From assembly GCA_037367405.1 (NCBI GenBank), contig JAZKJV010000151.1, forward strand, positions 496,001-560,000: a DNA stretch of 64,000 nt. The letters are read 5' to 3'. Positions 24,092 to 36,900 of the stretch are shown in pieces; the first letter of the stretch is position 1; every line of letters starts with the position of its first letter. A model generated the notes under the pieces. It ran no database searches and was not told the DNA's origin. It saw only the letters and a program-made list of their open reading frames with translations. Origin of the DNA: Ottelia alismoides. Its lineage: Eukaryota > Streptophyta > Magnoliopsida > Alismatales > Hydrocharitaceae. Both the position numbers and the translations under genes were made by a program.

Positions 24092-25742
24092 TGTTGGACA
24101 TGTGAGCCCACGACGAGCCATTATGCAATAAATGTTATTGCGAATATCATTCCCTGATCTGAAATAAAGAATAAATAATTTGCATAATAGGTCCCTCTGT
24201 ACAATTAGGGTTATGTACCATGGATGTCTTAATGATCAAACAGTTGTTGATTCAATAATTGAATCATAGAGGCTGGTGCTTGGATGAATATCTAAAGAGT
24301 TAGATTGAGGACTCATCAAGCACCGTCAAATGATTGTTAAGATGTGATCTCCAGCCTGAGTAGGAGATGGCAATCCTTTCTCACATAGGCTGATATCTGA
24401 CCGACCTCTTGATGCAGGTCCTCTGCATAGGAATAGAGATTCGGAGGTGTCAGATTAGTTAGGTCAAAGAGTTGACTTAACGAGATCGAGATAACCTAAG
24501 TCCTATGTTGAATGCTGTCACAGCATAGGCACGCATCCTGTGACCGGAGACAGATGTGTTGCTATATGTCTGAGTATGTACATTTGACAGACCAATAGGT
24601 TGATGACCTAACCAAGGTCTATACACCGGCGCGTTGGTGTGCACATAAGGGCATATGAGTAATACGATCTCTCAAAGGGATCATACAGGTTCACTACTGA
24701 ACCGGAAGACATGAGCTCACTCATGAGATATTGGGAAGAATCAAATTCCGTGCACGGTCGTCTTGCTTTGGAAGCTTGACTGAATTTGTAGGTTTGATAT
24801 ATACTTTTGGAAAGTATATGATCAAGACCTAGGTATGATATATGCTTTTGGAAAGTATATGATCGATACCAAATCCCAATGATCAAATGAGAAACTTGGT
24901 GACCAAACCCTGAAGAAGACACTGTAAAATAGATCTTGATCTTCGGGTTGACCATGGGTCTTCCAGTATGCAGGATGTATAGGTATTGGGAATACCTGAA
25001 GGGTGATGTGATCATAAACGATTGTATATCCATGACGCTTCCATTCCGAGGGAGTGATGAAACAGGTCTGGATTTTAGTGACTCCTTTCAGTAGAGAAGC
25101 AATCCGATCTTAGTCCAAGTGTTGGACATTGATCTGAATGAGATTCAGATTCAAAGAGAAGATTGGATTTACGGTCTTGATTTAATCAAGCATCTGTGGG
25201 AGGTTCGTAAGATCTGGATTTGAGATAAGATCTCAATATCCAAGTCACTATACATGGAATAATACAATCGCCTTGTCCTTATCTCCAAGTATCTGCGGAG
25301 AAAGCACATTATTCTTGAAAGGGTTCAAGAATAATTCTTTTGATGAAATATCCAAGCAAGGACTTGTTGATTAAATAAGATTTAATTATCAAGCTTGAAT
25401 ATGAATATGATTCATATTGTGAAAATGATTATCTAAGATAATTAAATGGGATTTAATTATCAAGGATTAAGAGAATGTGGATAACACTATCCATGATATA
25501 TGTGTGTTATAAATGTGATTTATAATATACATATATAAGAGAGAGAATTTATGTAAATAGCATTTGTGAATTAATAATGTGGATTGGATTCACATTTATT
25601 AATTAATTGGAAATGCAATTTACTAATTAGTTTGGGTTGTGAATATGATTCACATAGTATTCAATGGCAAGATTGAAATATTCACAAATTAATTTGGAAT
25701 TAATTTGGTGAATATTTATTGTGATTAATTAAGGAATAATAA

Positions 25743-25857
25743 GATAAATAAAATGGAGCAAAATAAACCACCCTCCATAGGTGGCGTTACCCATGAATTG
25801 TTCATGGGTGACGCCCCCCATTTTTAGGGAGGTTGGTTGACTCCATTTTTATTTATC
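25743..25857. repeat. Long fold-back hairpin in copia B LTR
   Basis: The outer arms GATAAATAAAATGGAG (25743-25758) and CTCCATTTTTATTTATC (25841-25857) pair with one bulge. The inner arms GGCGTTACCCATGAA and TTCATGGGTGACGCC pair with one G-T wobble around a TTG loop. The right LTR (33709-33823) has the same structure with a perfect inner stem. Confidence 0.88.
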
Positions 25858-26041
25858 ACATTATCTCTTAATTAGTTAATGTTAAATTAAATTATGTTGA
25901 TAATGTTGCAACATTTTTTAATTTAAATTAATGTTGTTGGTTTTAACCAACAACAATCATAGCCATTGATTTAGCATAGACCAAGCATAGCCTTTGGATC
26001 CATGTGTCCCATGGATTGAGATCCATTGGATCCTAAACTAA

Positions 26042-26049
26042 TATAAATA
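26042..26049 (+). promoter_or_regulatory. TATA box of copia B left LTR
   Basis: TATAAATA lies in a setting with no other TATA-like run and upstream of the CT-rich leader, as expected for the U3/R boundary. The right LTR has it at 34008-34015. Confidence 0.7.
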
Positions 26050-26629
26050 GAGGGAGGGTAGCCTTCCATGGTACATCATTAAGAGTTGTACAAGGTGACA
26101 ACTCTCTCTCTCTCTTTCTCATTCTCGCCCTCTCTCTCTCTCTCTCTCTTTCTCTTCTCCATTAAGTGGCCGTCCACTTTGTGTTGAGAAAGGAGAAACT
26201 CTCGGCTTCTTCTTCGACGACTCGTGGATCTCCATCTTGTTTGGAGTTTCTTACTCTAAAGGAAGATGATGGATTTCGTTTGACGAAATCGGGGGATCCA
26301 TCGCTTGGATCTTCATCGAGGATTGCGGGAAGGAACGTGACTCATCATCGCGCCCGCAAGTGCGTTCTTCGTGGATCAGACTTAAGATAGGAGGATCTCT
26401 ACTTTGGGATCTCGCGATCACAACCACGCTTCAACAGGTATTCCTTGTACTTTGTGGTTTGATAAAACGATCCGAGAAGTGTTCTCGTGATCATGTGGTT
26501 TCATCTTTAAAGTTAAAAAATTTTAATTTCCGCTGCATCTAGCATCTAGTACGACTAGTTGCTCCGATTGCATACGATGCGATCGACACGCTTCCGTGAT
26601 GCGCTTAAGGATTCACAATATCCTTCAAG

Positions 26630-26642
26630 TGGTATCAGAGCC
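26630..26642 (+). other. Primer-binding site, copia B
   Basis: TGGTATCAGAGCC starts two bases after the LTR end. It is complementary to the 3' end of plant initiator tRNA-Met, the standard primer of copia elements. Confidence 0.93.
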
Positions 26643-28850
26643 AGGTTGAATAAGGTTTTGGATATGATCCATACACCTTAGACGATTTGGTTCTTGAAAG
26701 GGTTGCGAAATTTTTACTGCATTTCAATTTTCGCACCTTTGTCTAATTGAATTTTTCTGTACTGTTTAAAATGTTTAAACACGAAATTTTCAATTGGATT
26801 TTGTTCCCCATTAAACAAGGAAACCATAGGACTTGAGTTTACTAAATTTGGACTTAATTTGCTCAAGATATGGCTTTTTGAATATGACTATATTCACTGT
26901 TGCGGGAACTGCGGATTTGAACGTAATTAAAGAGATGATTACGGTTTTAATCCGCCTTGAAATGCGTGAATTATCAGTTGGATTCTTTAATAAATCAAAT
27001 AGGCAATCTTTGGAAACTGAGTTTGCATTTTTTGGATTTAAATTGATCAAGATAAGTTAATTTTAGTGATTGGGGGTCACTGCTGGAAATTAACATTTTT
27101 TGATCTTGAACCTTGTGATATGTCATTCAATTATCATGATGAAAATTAATTGTTAATTTTCTGGAATAATTAGTGATAAATATTTGTGAAATATTTAAAG
27201 AGATAATTATTTCATTGAATGACACTTGCCTAAACCATAATGATGAGATATTAGATCTTGATCATTGGTTCATCAACAAACATTGCTTTCATGAATACCA
27301 TAGTTTATCTTACAATTATTGTAGGACAACTTTTACATGAAAAACCCTTTTGCTTGAATAGGATTGGGGATTTGTCTAGCAAATCTCCTTATAATATAAT
27401 CAAAAAATGTTTTGATGTATATTATATGGTATAATTTCGGTTGAAAAACCGATGAGCATCTCAAAGTACATGATGATCTATCTGGTATTATCCTTTCCCG
27501 AGGCGGATGTGGTGCCTAGTCGGAGAGCATTGGGGTCGCGGGTTGCAACGTATGTGGTCCGTCCCACTCTCGTCGGTACTGGCCATGACAGCGGGTAGGG
27601 ATTGTATAATGCCGGAGAAAGTCAATATGTATTTTTCTAATTATTAAAATTCGAATAATACGTATTTTGAGATAATACCTACTATTCAAGTAAAAGACAT
27701 GTTTGTTGATTGATGATTGGATTGATGATTAATTTAATGTGATTAAATTAATTATATCCAATAAACACTCTATTTTGAATAGATGTGTATTTCCCTTGGA
27801 AGAATTAATTATGTGAATATGATTCACAATAATTAATTACAATTTGAATATGAGGTGGAGGATCACATAAGTGACATCCATGATCTCCCGTCAAGGCAAA
27901 GGATTTCGTCGCCAGTTGTTGTATATAGGAGACGCCTGTCCGAAGTGACAGATCCTGTATATGATTTAATTGGATCGGGTTCTTTGCTTCTCGAAAGAGT
28001 AAGGCCGTATACGTAGTGACCCCAATATCGAGTCCTCATATTATTGGGGCGATATTGGATTGCGTATAGCAAGTATTAAGCCTGTTGACGGTTGGTTCAA
28101 TTAATGATGGGTCAACATCATCTTAGGGGTGGTGGGCCCGGGTGTTAAAGACCGAATTGGGAGATGCAAGTTGGACTTGCAAGGCGGAATGAGTTCCCGC
28201 TTCTTTTTATTGGAGTCGTAAGTTCTCATATTATTGGGATGCGACAAAGATAGGAAAGGAGATCCCAGATCTTGCTAGAGATATAATGGTAAGAATATCT
28301 CTTACATTGAAAGTAATTAAGGGAATGAACTTTCAGTGTTGACAAGGCAAGACAACTTTGATATAAAAATTCCTAAATCAAAGTAAAACATGTATATATA
28401 ATATATATATACCCTTATGCAAATTTCTTATTTCAGATAATCCTTCATTAATCCCACTCAATGTTATACTTAATGATAACCAGTAAAAATATCTTGGATT
28501 GGACTCATGATCCAGATATTGTACTTGCAATTGAACACATAATGTATGTGGTTGCAATGTGCAAGTTTCCTCAAGATAATGAGGAATGACAATTAAATAA
28601 GATAATAAGACATCACCTTAGGGTTTGTATGTCTCTATAGTCTTGATCTTTCATCGAGTGTACTTGGGAAGTGACATGTTGATGATGATCGTAATTGTCG
28701 AATAATCCTTATAAAATAAAAGAAGATATTTTGGCATACGTATGTGCTCTAGACATTTAATCATGAATGACATGGTTCTCTACATTATGCAGAATGGTGG
28801 CTCGAAAGAGATGATGTATTCAAAATGTTTGAATACCTACCTGAACCTAA
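26643..28850 (+). other. Copia B leader without recognisable gag
   Basis: This 2.2-kb stretch is largely non-coding. The 75-codon frames at 26833-27060 (+) and 26811-27050 (-) are not kept in copies A and C. Two GC-richer islands (about 27497-27610 and 27880-28160) match islands in the other copies and stand out from AT-rich surroundings. Confidence 0.6.
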
Positions 28851-31800
28851 GTCTCTAAGAGTTAAGATGTATGAAGATATGATGAGTGTCATCATTCCAT
28901 TATCTATACTCTAGTCATTCATGAAGCTTTATGATATTCATATTGTATGAATCTAATGAAGCATGTATAAATGTTGAAATGCTCTTACATTGAATTCTTT
29001 TGAATTTAACATAAGAGATCCTTAGTCTTAAGCAATGGTTATTTATAGATTAAGAGAGCACAGTGGAAGCATGGGTCGGACCCGAGTAAGAAGGAAAGTC
29101 AAAGAGTTGACCTACTTCTGTGACTTCCATATGACATCCAAAGAGTTGGATGAATGCCAATACTGCAATAAGTTGATGTATTGATAGTATGACTATCAAG
29201 TCTATCTAAAATCCTTAGTGAAGGACTCAGATAGAGCATCGGAATAATCTACATAAAATCATTGACTTTGACTTTCTTATTTCATAAGATAAAGTCTGAC
29301 AATTGTATCACAATCTTCTAATAACTTTTGCAATTGGTTGCATGTATATATTAGAAGATTAGAAATTTGATCTTAAGGTTTAGTAGTCATCTACATGGAT
29401 ATTGTTGTAATTGTTGCAGCAATCTCTGTTGGATAGACAGACTTCATATTCTCAGTGGGAGAGCCCTTAGTCTTAAAAAATGTCTCTATGGCTTGGATAT
29501 TAGAATACACTCATTGTTTGTTTCTAAATGTTGGAAATAAACATGAATTCTGGGATAGAACTATCATAAAGAGTTATGATGGATATATTTCAGATAGTAA
29601 TCTAACATCTAGTGGACTCCACAAAATTAGAAAATTAAAGAATAGTTCATTAAGATTTCTAATACTGAAAATAAAACCTTATAAGATCAATAGGAGGATG
29701 AAGATCATTTGACAATGATCTGGCATCAAGCCTTGGATATTTGTCTATTGATTTGATCAATAGACTAGTAAGATATGAAACTTTAGAATGTCTAAAAATT
29801 TCAAATCTTACATACTTGTGAATATTGTATTCAAAGTAAGAATGTCCAATACACCCTTCTCAGAGAATGGTGTTAGATGCCGAGGTATTCAAGGTCTCAT
29901 ACATATTGATGTATGTAGATCATCTATATCATAGTAAACATTATGGATATGTGATATCTATTGATGATTATGTATGATATGAGATTTCTTCTTTTCACCT
30001 GAGAAACCTTTGAAATGTTCAAAGATTTCACAATTTTGGTTTAGAACCAAAGTTTGAAGGAAGATTAAATGAATTTTATCTAAACAAGGTAGCAAGTACC
30101 TATTAGATAAAATTCAAAGAATACCTTATGGAGATATGAATATCATTTCTATCTCACTCCTCCTGATAAACCTGGACTCAATAGAGTTGTAGGGAGATAC
30201 AATTGGATCATGTGTGACATGATTTGATCAATGATGAATTTTAGCATAATTATCCTCTTAGTTTCCTGGTATATGTGTGTAGTAGAGACTACAATATATA
30301 TCCTTAATAAGGTTCCATGGATGTAAGCTAGAATCTAGCACTTGAGAGTGCTACTTCATTAGGAAAATAAAGCATGGTATTGGATACCTACTTTATGACC
30401 TTGAGATTCTTAAAAGATCTCATCTCTGAGAATGTGATTCTTGGAGGATTGAGACTCTTGAGAATCAAGATGAAAATGAAGTAAAGGAACTCATTTAATC
30501 TTGAGAAGATAATGAGGCTCCTGAAATCAGAAACTAAAAGGACAATTAAAGATGAAACATTAATACCTCTTCAAATGAGTTTGAGGATGTATTCCATGTG
30601 TCATCCAAGTCTGACAATGATCGGACTTCATGTGATGAAGCTCCTAAGGATCATGACATGGAATGATGGATATTAGCAATAAAGTCTAAAGTAGACTTCA
30701 TATACGAGTGTTGTATATGGACCCTCGAGGATCCACCTATAAGGGTTAGACCCATTAAGGTGTAAATGGATCTTCAAGAGAAAGGGAACCTGATGAGAAG
30801 GTAGAGACCTTCAAAGCTCGGTTCGTAGCCATGAGCTGCACACCGTAAGAGAAGACATTGCTTGCAATGAGACTTGCTCTTTGGAAACCATGCTTGAAAT
30901 CATCAGAATATTGCTAATCCTAGCTGCACAACTTGACTGTTGCATCTTCAAGATGTAAGTCAAGATTGCATTCCTCTAAGAATACCTCTCTGAGGATATT
31001 CACATGAAGTAGCCCCAGGGCTTCATGTTTGGGGAAAGTAAGGTGTGAAAGATAAAGAACTCCATCTATGGACTCAAATAAGCTTCTTGTAGTTGGAACA
31101 TAAGATTTTATGAAATTATAAATGTTATGATTTCAAATAGAACCTTGATGTACCATGTGAAGCTTAGTGGGAGTGCCATTGTGTTCATCGTGCTAAACGT
31201 AGATAATATCCTAATCATTTGGAATGATATAAGGATGATAATAAGTGTTTTATATTCTGGCTATTCCATACCTTGAGATATGATCTCAAGAATACCTCTT
31301 AGATCTTAGTTCTGAAGTTGTTCAGAAGCAAAGAAAAGAGGGTATTGGGACTGTCACATTTGTAGTACACCTTGGACGTATTCCATTCTTGGAAATTCCA
31401 AGAAAGGCTTCCTTCCCTTGAGATTTGGTATTGAACTATCTAAAGGGATAGCACCTCAAAGAGTTGAGGAAGTGAATGCTAGAACTGCTTGCACCTCTGC
31501 ATCAGTTACGAGAAGCTAAGTGTATGCTAAATGTGTAAAAAGCCAGATATCTGCCATTCAGTGGGAGTAGCAAAGTGTTGCTAATCCTACTATTGAGAGA
31601 AAACACTTGATTGCAGTAATAACGATATCTTCAAAGATGACAAGGCTTTAGAGATGGTGATCTCTAAGTCTTATCTTCAAGAGCTTAAGACTTTATAGAT
31701 AGAGATCTAAAAGATATTAACTGTGGATACCTTCAGAGATAGTGATCTCCCGAAATAAGGGTATTCTAATAAGGATTATGGAAATACTAGTTATAATAGT

Positions 31801-32057
31801 TATTGAGCAATAGTGTCAAGGACACTATAACTGCTTTGACTAGATTGAGTATTGGTTGCACTATACGCAACATTCGCATTGGATGCGAGCACTGATTACC
31901 TAGGGATATGCAAGTGCCGTAAAAGGACTTGGCGTAGTCTCGCGGGAACAGAGTGACTGATCAGCTTACCTAGCTGTTTCTAAATAGCCTATGATTGTCA
32001 CATGAGTGTGGGTTTAAATGATTAGCCCATTAATGGCTCTTTGGGCTAGTGGGATAT
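28850..32057 (+). pseudogene. Copia B polyprotein remnant, dead despite young LTRs
   Basis: Remnants: gag end with a possible zinc-knuckle trace near 29130; an open 85-codon frame in the protease/pre-integrase part (29455-29712); integrase start with GVRCRGIQ and LIHIDVC near 29870-29930; integrase core to about 30330; RT about 30900-31290; RNase H about 31490-31930. The RT active site reads N-V-D-N at 31196-31207 instead of YVDD. In-frame stops in the first RT block lie at 30976-30978 and 31010-31012; the second is shared with copy A. Confidence 0.85.
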
Positions 32058-34586
32058 TGTTGGACATGTGAGCCCACGGCGAGCCATTGTGCAATAAATG
32101 TTATTGCGAATATCATTCCCTGATCTGAAATAAAGAATAAATAATTTGCATAATAGGTCCCTCTGTACAATTAGGGTTATGTACCATGGCTGTCTTAATG
32201 ATCAAACAGCTGTTGATTCAATAATTGAATCATAGAGGCTGGTGCTTGGATGAATATCTAAAGAGTTAGATTGAGGACTCATCAAGCACCGTCAAATGAT
32301 TGTTAAGATGTGATCTCCAGCCTGAGTAGGAGATGGAAATCCTTTCTCACATAGGCTGATATCTGACCGACCTCTTGATGCAGGTCCTCTGCATAGGAAT
32401 AGAGATTCGGAGGTGTCAGATTAGTTAGGTCAAAGAGTTGACTTAACGAGATCGAGATAACCTAAAACCTATGTTGAATGCTGTCACAGCATAGGCACGC
32501 ATCCTGTGACCGGAGACAGATGTGTTGCTATATGTCTGAGTATGTACATTTGACAGACCAATAGGATGATGACCTAACCAAGGTCTATACACCTGCGCGT
32601 TGGTGTGCATATAAGGGCATATGAGTAATACGATCTCTCAAAGGGATCATACAGGTTCACTACTGAACCGGAAGACATGAGCTCACTCATGAGATATTGG
32701 GAAGAATCAAATTCCGTGCACGGTCGTCTTGCTTTGGAAGCTTGACTGAATTTGTAGGTTTGATATATACTTTTGGAAAGTATATGATCAAGACCTAGGT
32801 ATGATATATGCTTTTGGAAAGTATATGATCGATACCAAATCCCAATGATCAAATGAGAAACTTGGTGATCAAACCCTGAAGAAGACAGTGTAAAATAGAT
32901 CTTGATCTTCGGGTTGACCATGGGTCTTCCAGTATGCAGGATGTACAGGTATTGGGAATACCTGAAGGGTGATGTGATCATAAACGATTGTATATCCATG
33001 ACGCTTCCATTCCGAGGGAGTGATGAAACAGGTCTGGATTTTATTGACTCCTTTCAGTAGAGAAGCAATCCGATCTTAGTCCAAGTGTTGGACATTGATC
33101 TGAATGAGATTCAGATTCAAAGAGAAGATTGGATTTGCGGTCTTGATTTAATCAAGCATCTGTGGGAGGTTCGTAAGATCTGGATTTGAGATAAGATCTC
33201 AATATCCAAGTCACTATACATGGAATAATACAATCGCCCTGTCCTTATCTCCAAGTATCTGCGGAGAAAGCACATTATTCTTGAAAGGGTTCAAGAATAA
33301 TTCTTTTGATGAAATATCCAAGCAAGGACTTGTTGATTAAATAAGATTTAATTATCAAGCTTGAATATGAATATGATTCATATTGTGAAAATGATTATCT
33401 AAGATAATTAAATGGGATTTAATTATCAAGGATTAAGAGAATGTGGATAACACTATCCATGATATGTGTGTGTTATAAATGTGATTTATAATATACATAT
33501 ATAAGAGAGAGAATTTATGTAAATAGCATTTGTTAATTAATAATGTGGATTTGATTCACATTTATTAATTAATTGGAAATGCAATTTACTAATTAGTTTG
33601 GGTTGTGAATATGATTCACATAGTATTCAATGGCAAGATTGAAATATTCACAAATTAATTTGGAATTAATTTGGTGAATATTTATTGTGATTAATTAAGG
33701 AATAATAAGATAAATAAAATGGAGCAAAATAAACCACCCTCCATAGGTGGCGTCACCCATGAATTGTTCATGGGTGACGCCCCCCATTTTTAGGGAGGTT
33801 GGTTGACTCCATTTTTATTTATCACATTATCTCTTAATTAGTTAATGTTAAATTAAATTATGTTGATAATGTTGCAACATTTTTTAATTTAAATTAATGT
33901 TGTTGGTTTTAACCAACAACAATCATAGCCATTGATTTAGCATGGACCAAGCATAGCCTTTGGATCCATGTGTCCCATGGATTGAGATCCATTGGATCCT
34001 AAACTAATATAAATAGAGGGCCAGGGTAGCCTTCCATGGTACATCATTAAGAGTTGTACAAGGTGACAACTCTCTCTCTCTCTCTTTCTCAATCTCTCCC
34101 TCTCTCTCTTTCTCTTCTCCATTAAGTGGCCGTCCACTTTGTGTTGAGAAAGGAGAGACTCTCGGCTTCTTCTTCGACGACTCGTGGATCTCCATCTTCT
34201 TTGGAGTTTCTTACTCTAAAGGAAGACGACGGATTTCGTTTGACGAAATCGGGGGAGCCATCGCTTGGATCTTCATCGAGGTTGCGGGAAGGAACGTGAC
34301 TCATCATCGCGCCCGCAAGTGCGTTCTTCGTGGATCGGACTTAAGATAGGAGGATCTCTACTTTGGGATCTCGTGATCACAACCACGCTTCAAGAGGTAT
34401 TCCTTGTACTTTGTGGTTTGATGAAACGATCCGAGAAGTGTTCTCGTGATCATGTGGTTTCATCTTTAAAGTTAAAAAATTTTAATTTCCGCTGCATCTA
34501 GCATCTAGTACGACTAGTTGCTCCGATTGCATACGATGCGATCGACACGCTTCCGTGATGCGCTTAAGGATTCACAATATCCTTCA
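32058..34586 (+). repeat. Copia B, right LTR
   Basis: Near-identical to 24092-26627 and seven bases shorter overall. Its hairpin at 33709-33823 has a perfect inner stem. TATAAATA is at 34008-34015 and the CT-rich leader at 34070-34120. It ends TATCCTTCA directly before CTGTT. Confidence 0.93.
33709..33823. repeat. Long fold-back hairpin in copia B right LTR
   Basis: The inner stem is 15 bp and perfect (33749-33763 with 33767-33781, loop TTG). The outer arms GATAAATAAAATGGAG and CTCCATTTTTATTTATC close the structure. Confidence 0.9.
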
Positions 34587-34591
34587 CTGTT
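34587..34591. repeat. Target-site duplication CTGTT, right
   Basis: Matches 24087-24091. Confidence 0.92.
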
Positions 34592-35823
34592 AGGTGCCGG
34601 AAATTTTCTTAAAAATTGTCTCGAATTCCTACGACTAGTTGCATCTACTTCATCCAGTATAGGTGTAAGTATGGACCGTAAAATGGCTACCCGTGTTACT
34701 TAAGGATGGAGCCTTATACAGTGTCCTTTAAAGCATCCACTCTGCTAAGGAAGTTCGGACCGTTTACCGGCTACCCATATTCCTCACTGAGAAGTAGCTA
34801 ATTGTTTTTAAAATCAGTAGTCTGAATGCAAAATCTGGATTTTGGGCTCTAGCCTTAAGTGTCCTCTCTCGCTCACTCAGAAAAATAAAAGCATCCAAGG
34901 TTGGGGTTGCTCTCCCACAAAAATTCTTGATTTTATGAGTTCTTTAAAGTCAGCTATATTTATCAGTCCCAATTTTAATTATGCGATCAATTATTATTAA
35001 ATGAGCACAAATACTCATCTATCGTCTAATCCCAATTTCCTTTTGAAATTATGTGGCAAACAAGAGGGAGAAATTCAGGAAAAGCCGATGCACGTGGAAA
35101 ACTATGACGTATACTCAATTAGAAGACTTATAGTGAATCCTCACAATCTCCATGTGAGATGCTAGATAGAAACTGAAAATTTATTCTAAATCAATGCAAA
35201 CCGATGAAAAACCGCACCAATCAGAAAGTTCTATTAGCGGGGAAGAATTGAGTTGAATTTGGCTAAGTTTAACGATCTATGTGCATCTCGATTAATGTGA
35301 AGTGTGGCCTAATTACTATGAGAACAATCAAAAATTAAAATGATCTGAGAGTCGTATGTGCAGGTCTAGCCTAATCACCACTCAAGTCGGGCCCCACCCT
35401 CACCGTAGAGTGAAACATGCCACGACACACCACAAGAATAGTGAAGGTCTTTTTACACACGCGAGAGTCCAAACAGACACCGCTATAAATTAAAAAATTA
35501 TAAAATTAAAAAAACCTATATTCTACGCTCTCTCATGACTCGACTTGATCTTAATTTATTTACGGCTTTTTCGAAAGTCGGTGAAGATGCTTCGGTTCTG
35601 GAAAAACCGCTCCACGTACGTCGGGTAAGAAAGATAAGAGAGAAAATGTAAGAGAGTAACTCAAAAATAAATCAAAAGCAAAGTAAGAGAAATAAATACT
35701 GAAAATAGAATAAAATAAATGTAGGAAAAAATAGAATTTACAATGAGAATTTCGGGAGTCAGACTACCCGAATGCGGAAAATCGAACGGAATTTTTCAAA
35801 ACGCAAAACTAAATTGTTTACCT
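34592..35823 (-). other. Copy 2 leader region, unassigned
   Basis: About 1.2 kb lies between the Athila-type primer-binding site and the copia insertion. A leader and gag capsid would be expected here, but I see no capsid motif and no long minus-strand frame. The sequence does not resemble the leader of Athila-B (50361-51127). Its origin is unclear. Confidence 0.4.
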
Positions 35824-35840
35824 CTGCGGCAACGATGGCA
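35824..35840 (-). other. Primer-binding site, Athila-A copy 2
   Basis: Read on the minus strand, TGCCATCGTTGCCGCAG resembles TGGCGCCGTTGCCGGGG, the common Athila/Tat primer site. It lies two bases from the LTR end, which fixes 35843-38933 as the 5' LTR. Confidence 0.72.
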
Positions 35841-36875
35841 TCTGACGAGTCCGGAATCAAGCATGTTAAAAAGATATATAATGTGTGTTTGTTGTTCGCT
35901 TAAAAATGGTTTGTCGTTTCGTTGTAGGCAGCAATCAGAATCGGTCAAGAAAATAACCATACAAAAAGTTAATCAATTTTTAAGAATGTGGTGTTATGTT
36001 CATTTTACTTGGGAAGTCCCAAGGTCCAACACAAGGAGGCAAAGGAGCAACCTAGAATTATATCTAATGAAATTCATTCTCGATTTTCGAGGCAGTTTTT
36101 TTTGTAATTTTTTAATGCAATTAAAGATGCAAAATGCAATTTTGGCCTATTTTAAGGACTAAAATGTAAAAGTCAATCAAACGATGTCCAGAAAATGTGA
36201 AACTTGGCCCAGATGCAAAATATGATGCAATGAATGCACTGTAGTTTTTTTGGAATTTTTGGATGCAAGATGAATTTTTTTATGAATTTTTAAATGCAAA
36301 CATAATGAATTCCAATATTTAATTATAATAAATAATAAACCTAATTATTTTCAAGGAATAAAATTATCTAAGATCTATCACTAGATAGTGGACCTTAAAA
36401 AAATTCTAAACCTCGAAAATACAAGATTCAATACCTATTAAAAATCAAAAATTGAAATATACAAAATGATTTTTACTGGACAAATTATGCATGCAAATAC
36501 GATTCTTTTTCGACACAATGTCAAGCACAATTAATTCTACAATATGTGATTTTCAGGGATTTTTTAGAGCAACAAATAATCAATAGAAAATTTAGGAGCA
36601 CAAAATGGGCAAAGTATGCAATGTTCCACAAAAAATTAATTATTAATTAACCAATGATCACAAAACTGTCTACAATGTGTCAAAATGTAGAGAATTAATA
36701 TGAGAACAAAATCCTATTTTTGATAAATACAATAACGGAATGTAGAGGTGCAGAATAATAATGGAACATAGGGGTGAAAGTGCAAATTCAATAAATAGAA
36801 TAAATATATAAAAAATGCAGTAAGGGGTCTTTCTATAATTATCGTTATCCTGGGGGCCTCTTGCAAATTTGCCAC

Positions 36876-36900
36876 AGGTCACGTGCCAAGCACGTGACCT
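36876..36900. promoter_or_regulatory. G-box hairpin, 11-bp arms
   Basis: AGGTCACGTGC and GCACGTGACCT are separated by CAA. Both arms carry CACGTG. The sister LTR has the matching hairpin at 18251-18269 with a changed base in each arm and pairing kept. Confidence 0.65.

Larger units (their letters stand above)
24092..26627 (+). repeat. Copia B, left LTR
   Basis: Contents in order: U3 with a 115-bp fold-back (25743-25857), TATA box at 26042-26049, CT-rich leader (26102-26160), a 74-codon frame at 26166-26390, and a U5 ending just before the primer-binding site. The 141-codon minus-strand frame at 24608-25033 recurs in the right LTR (32574-32999) only because the LTRs are near-identical. Confidence 0.93.
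24092..34586 (+). mobile_element. Copia copy B, complete young Ty1/copia element with dead pol
   Basis: Two LTRs of 2536 and 2529 bp begin TGTTGGACATG and end TATCCTTCA. A 5-bp target duplication, a tRNA-Met-type primer-binding site and a purine-rich segment (TGGGCTAGTGGGATAT) just before the right LTR complete the structure. By eye the LTRs differ at about 40 positions (98-99% identity), so insertion is recent compared with its neighbours. The interior nevertheless has no open gag or pol. The element must have been mobilised by proteins from another copy. Confidence 0.93.

Noticed and set aside
24608..25033. 141-codon minus-strand frame present twice (also 32574-32999)
   Set aside because: It is repeated only because both copies are LTRs of one young element. 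It is antisense to U3 and not open in copies A and C.
26811..27060. Two opposite 75-79 codon frames after the copia B primer-binding site as possible gag
   Set aside because: No capsid motif and not open in copies A or C.
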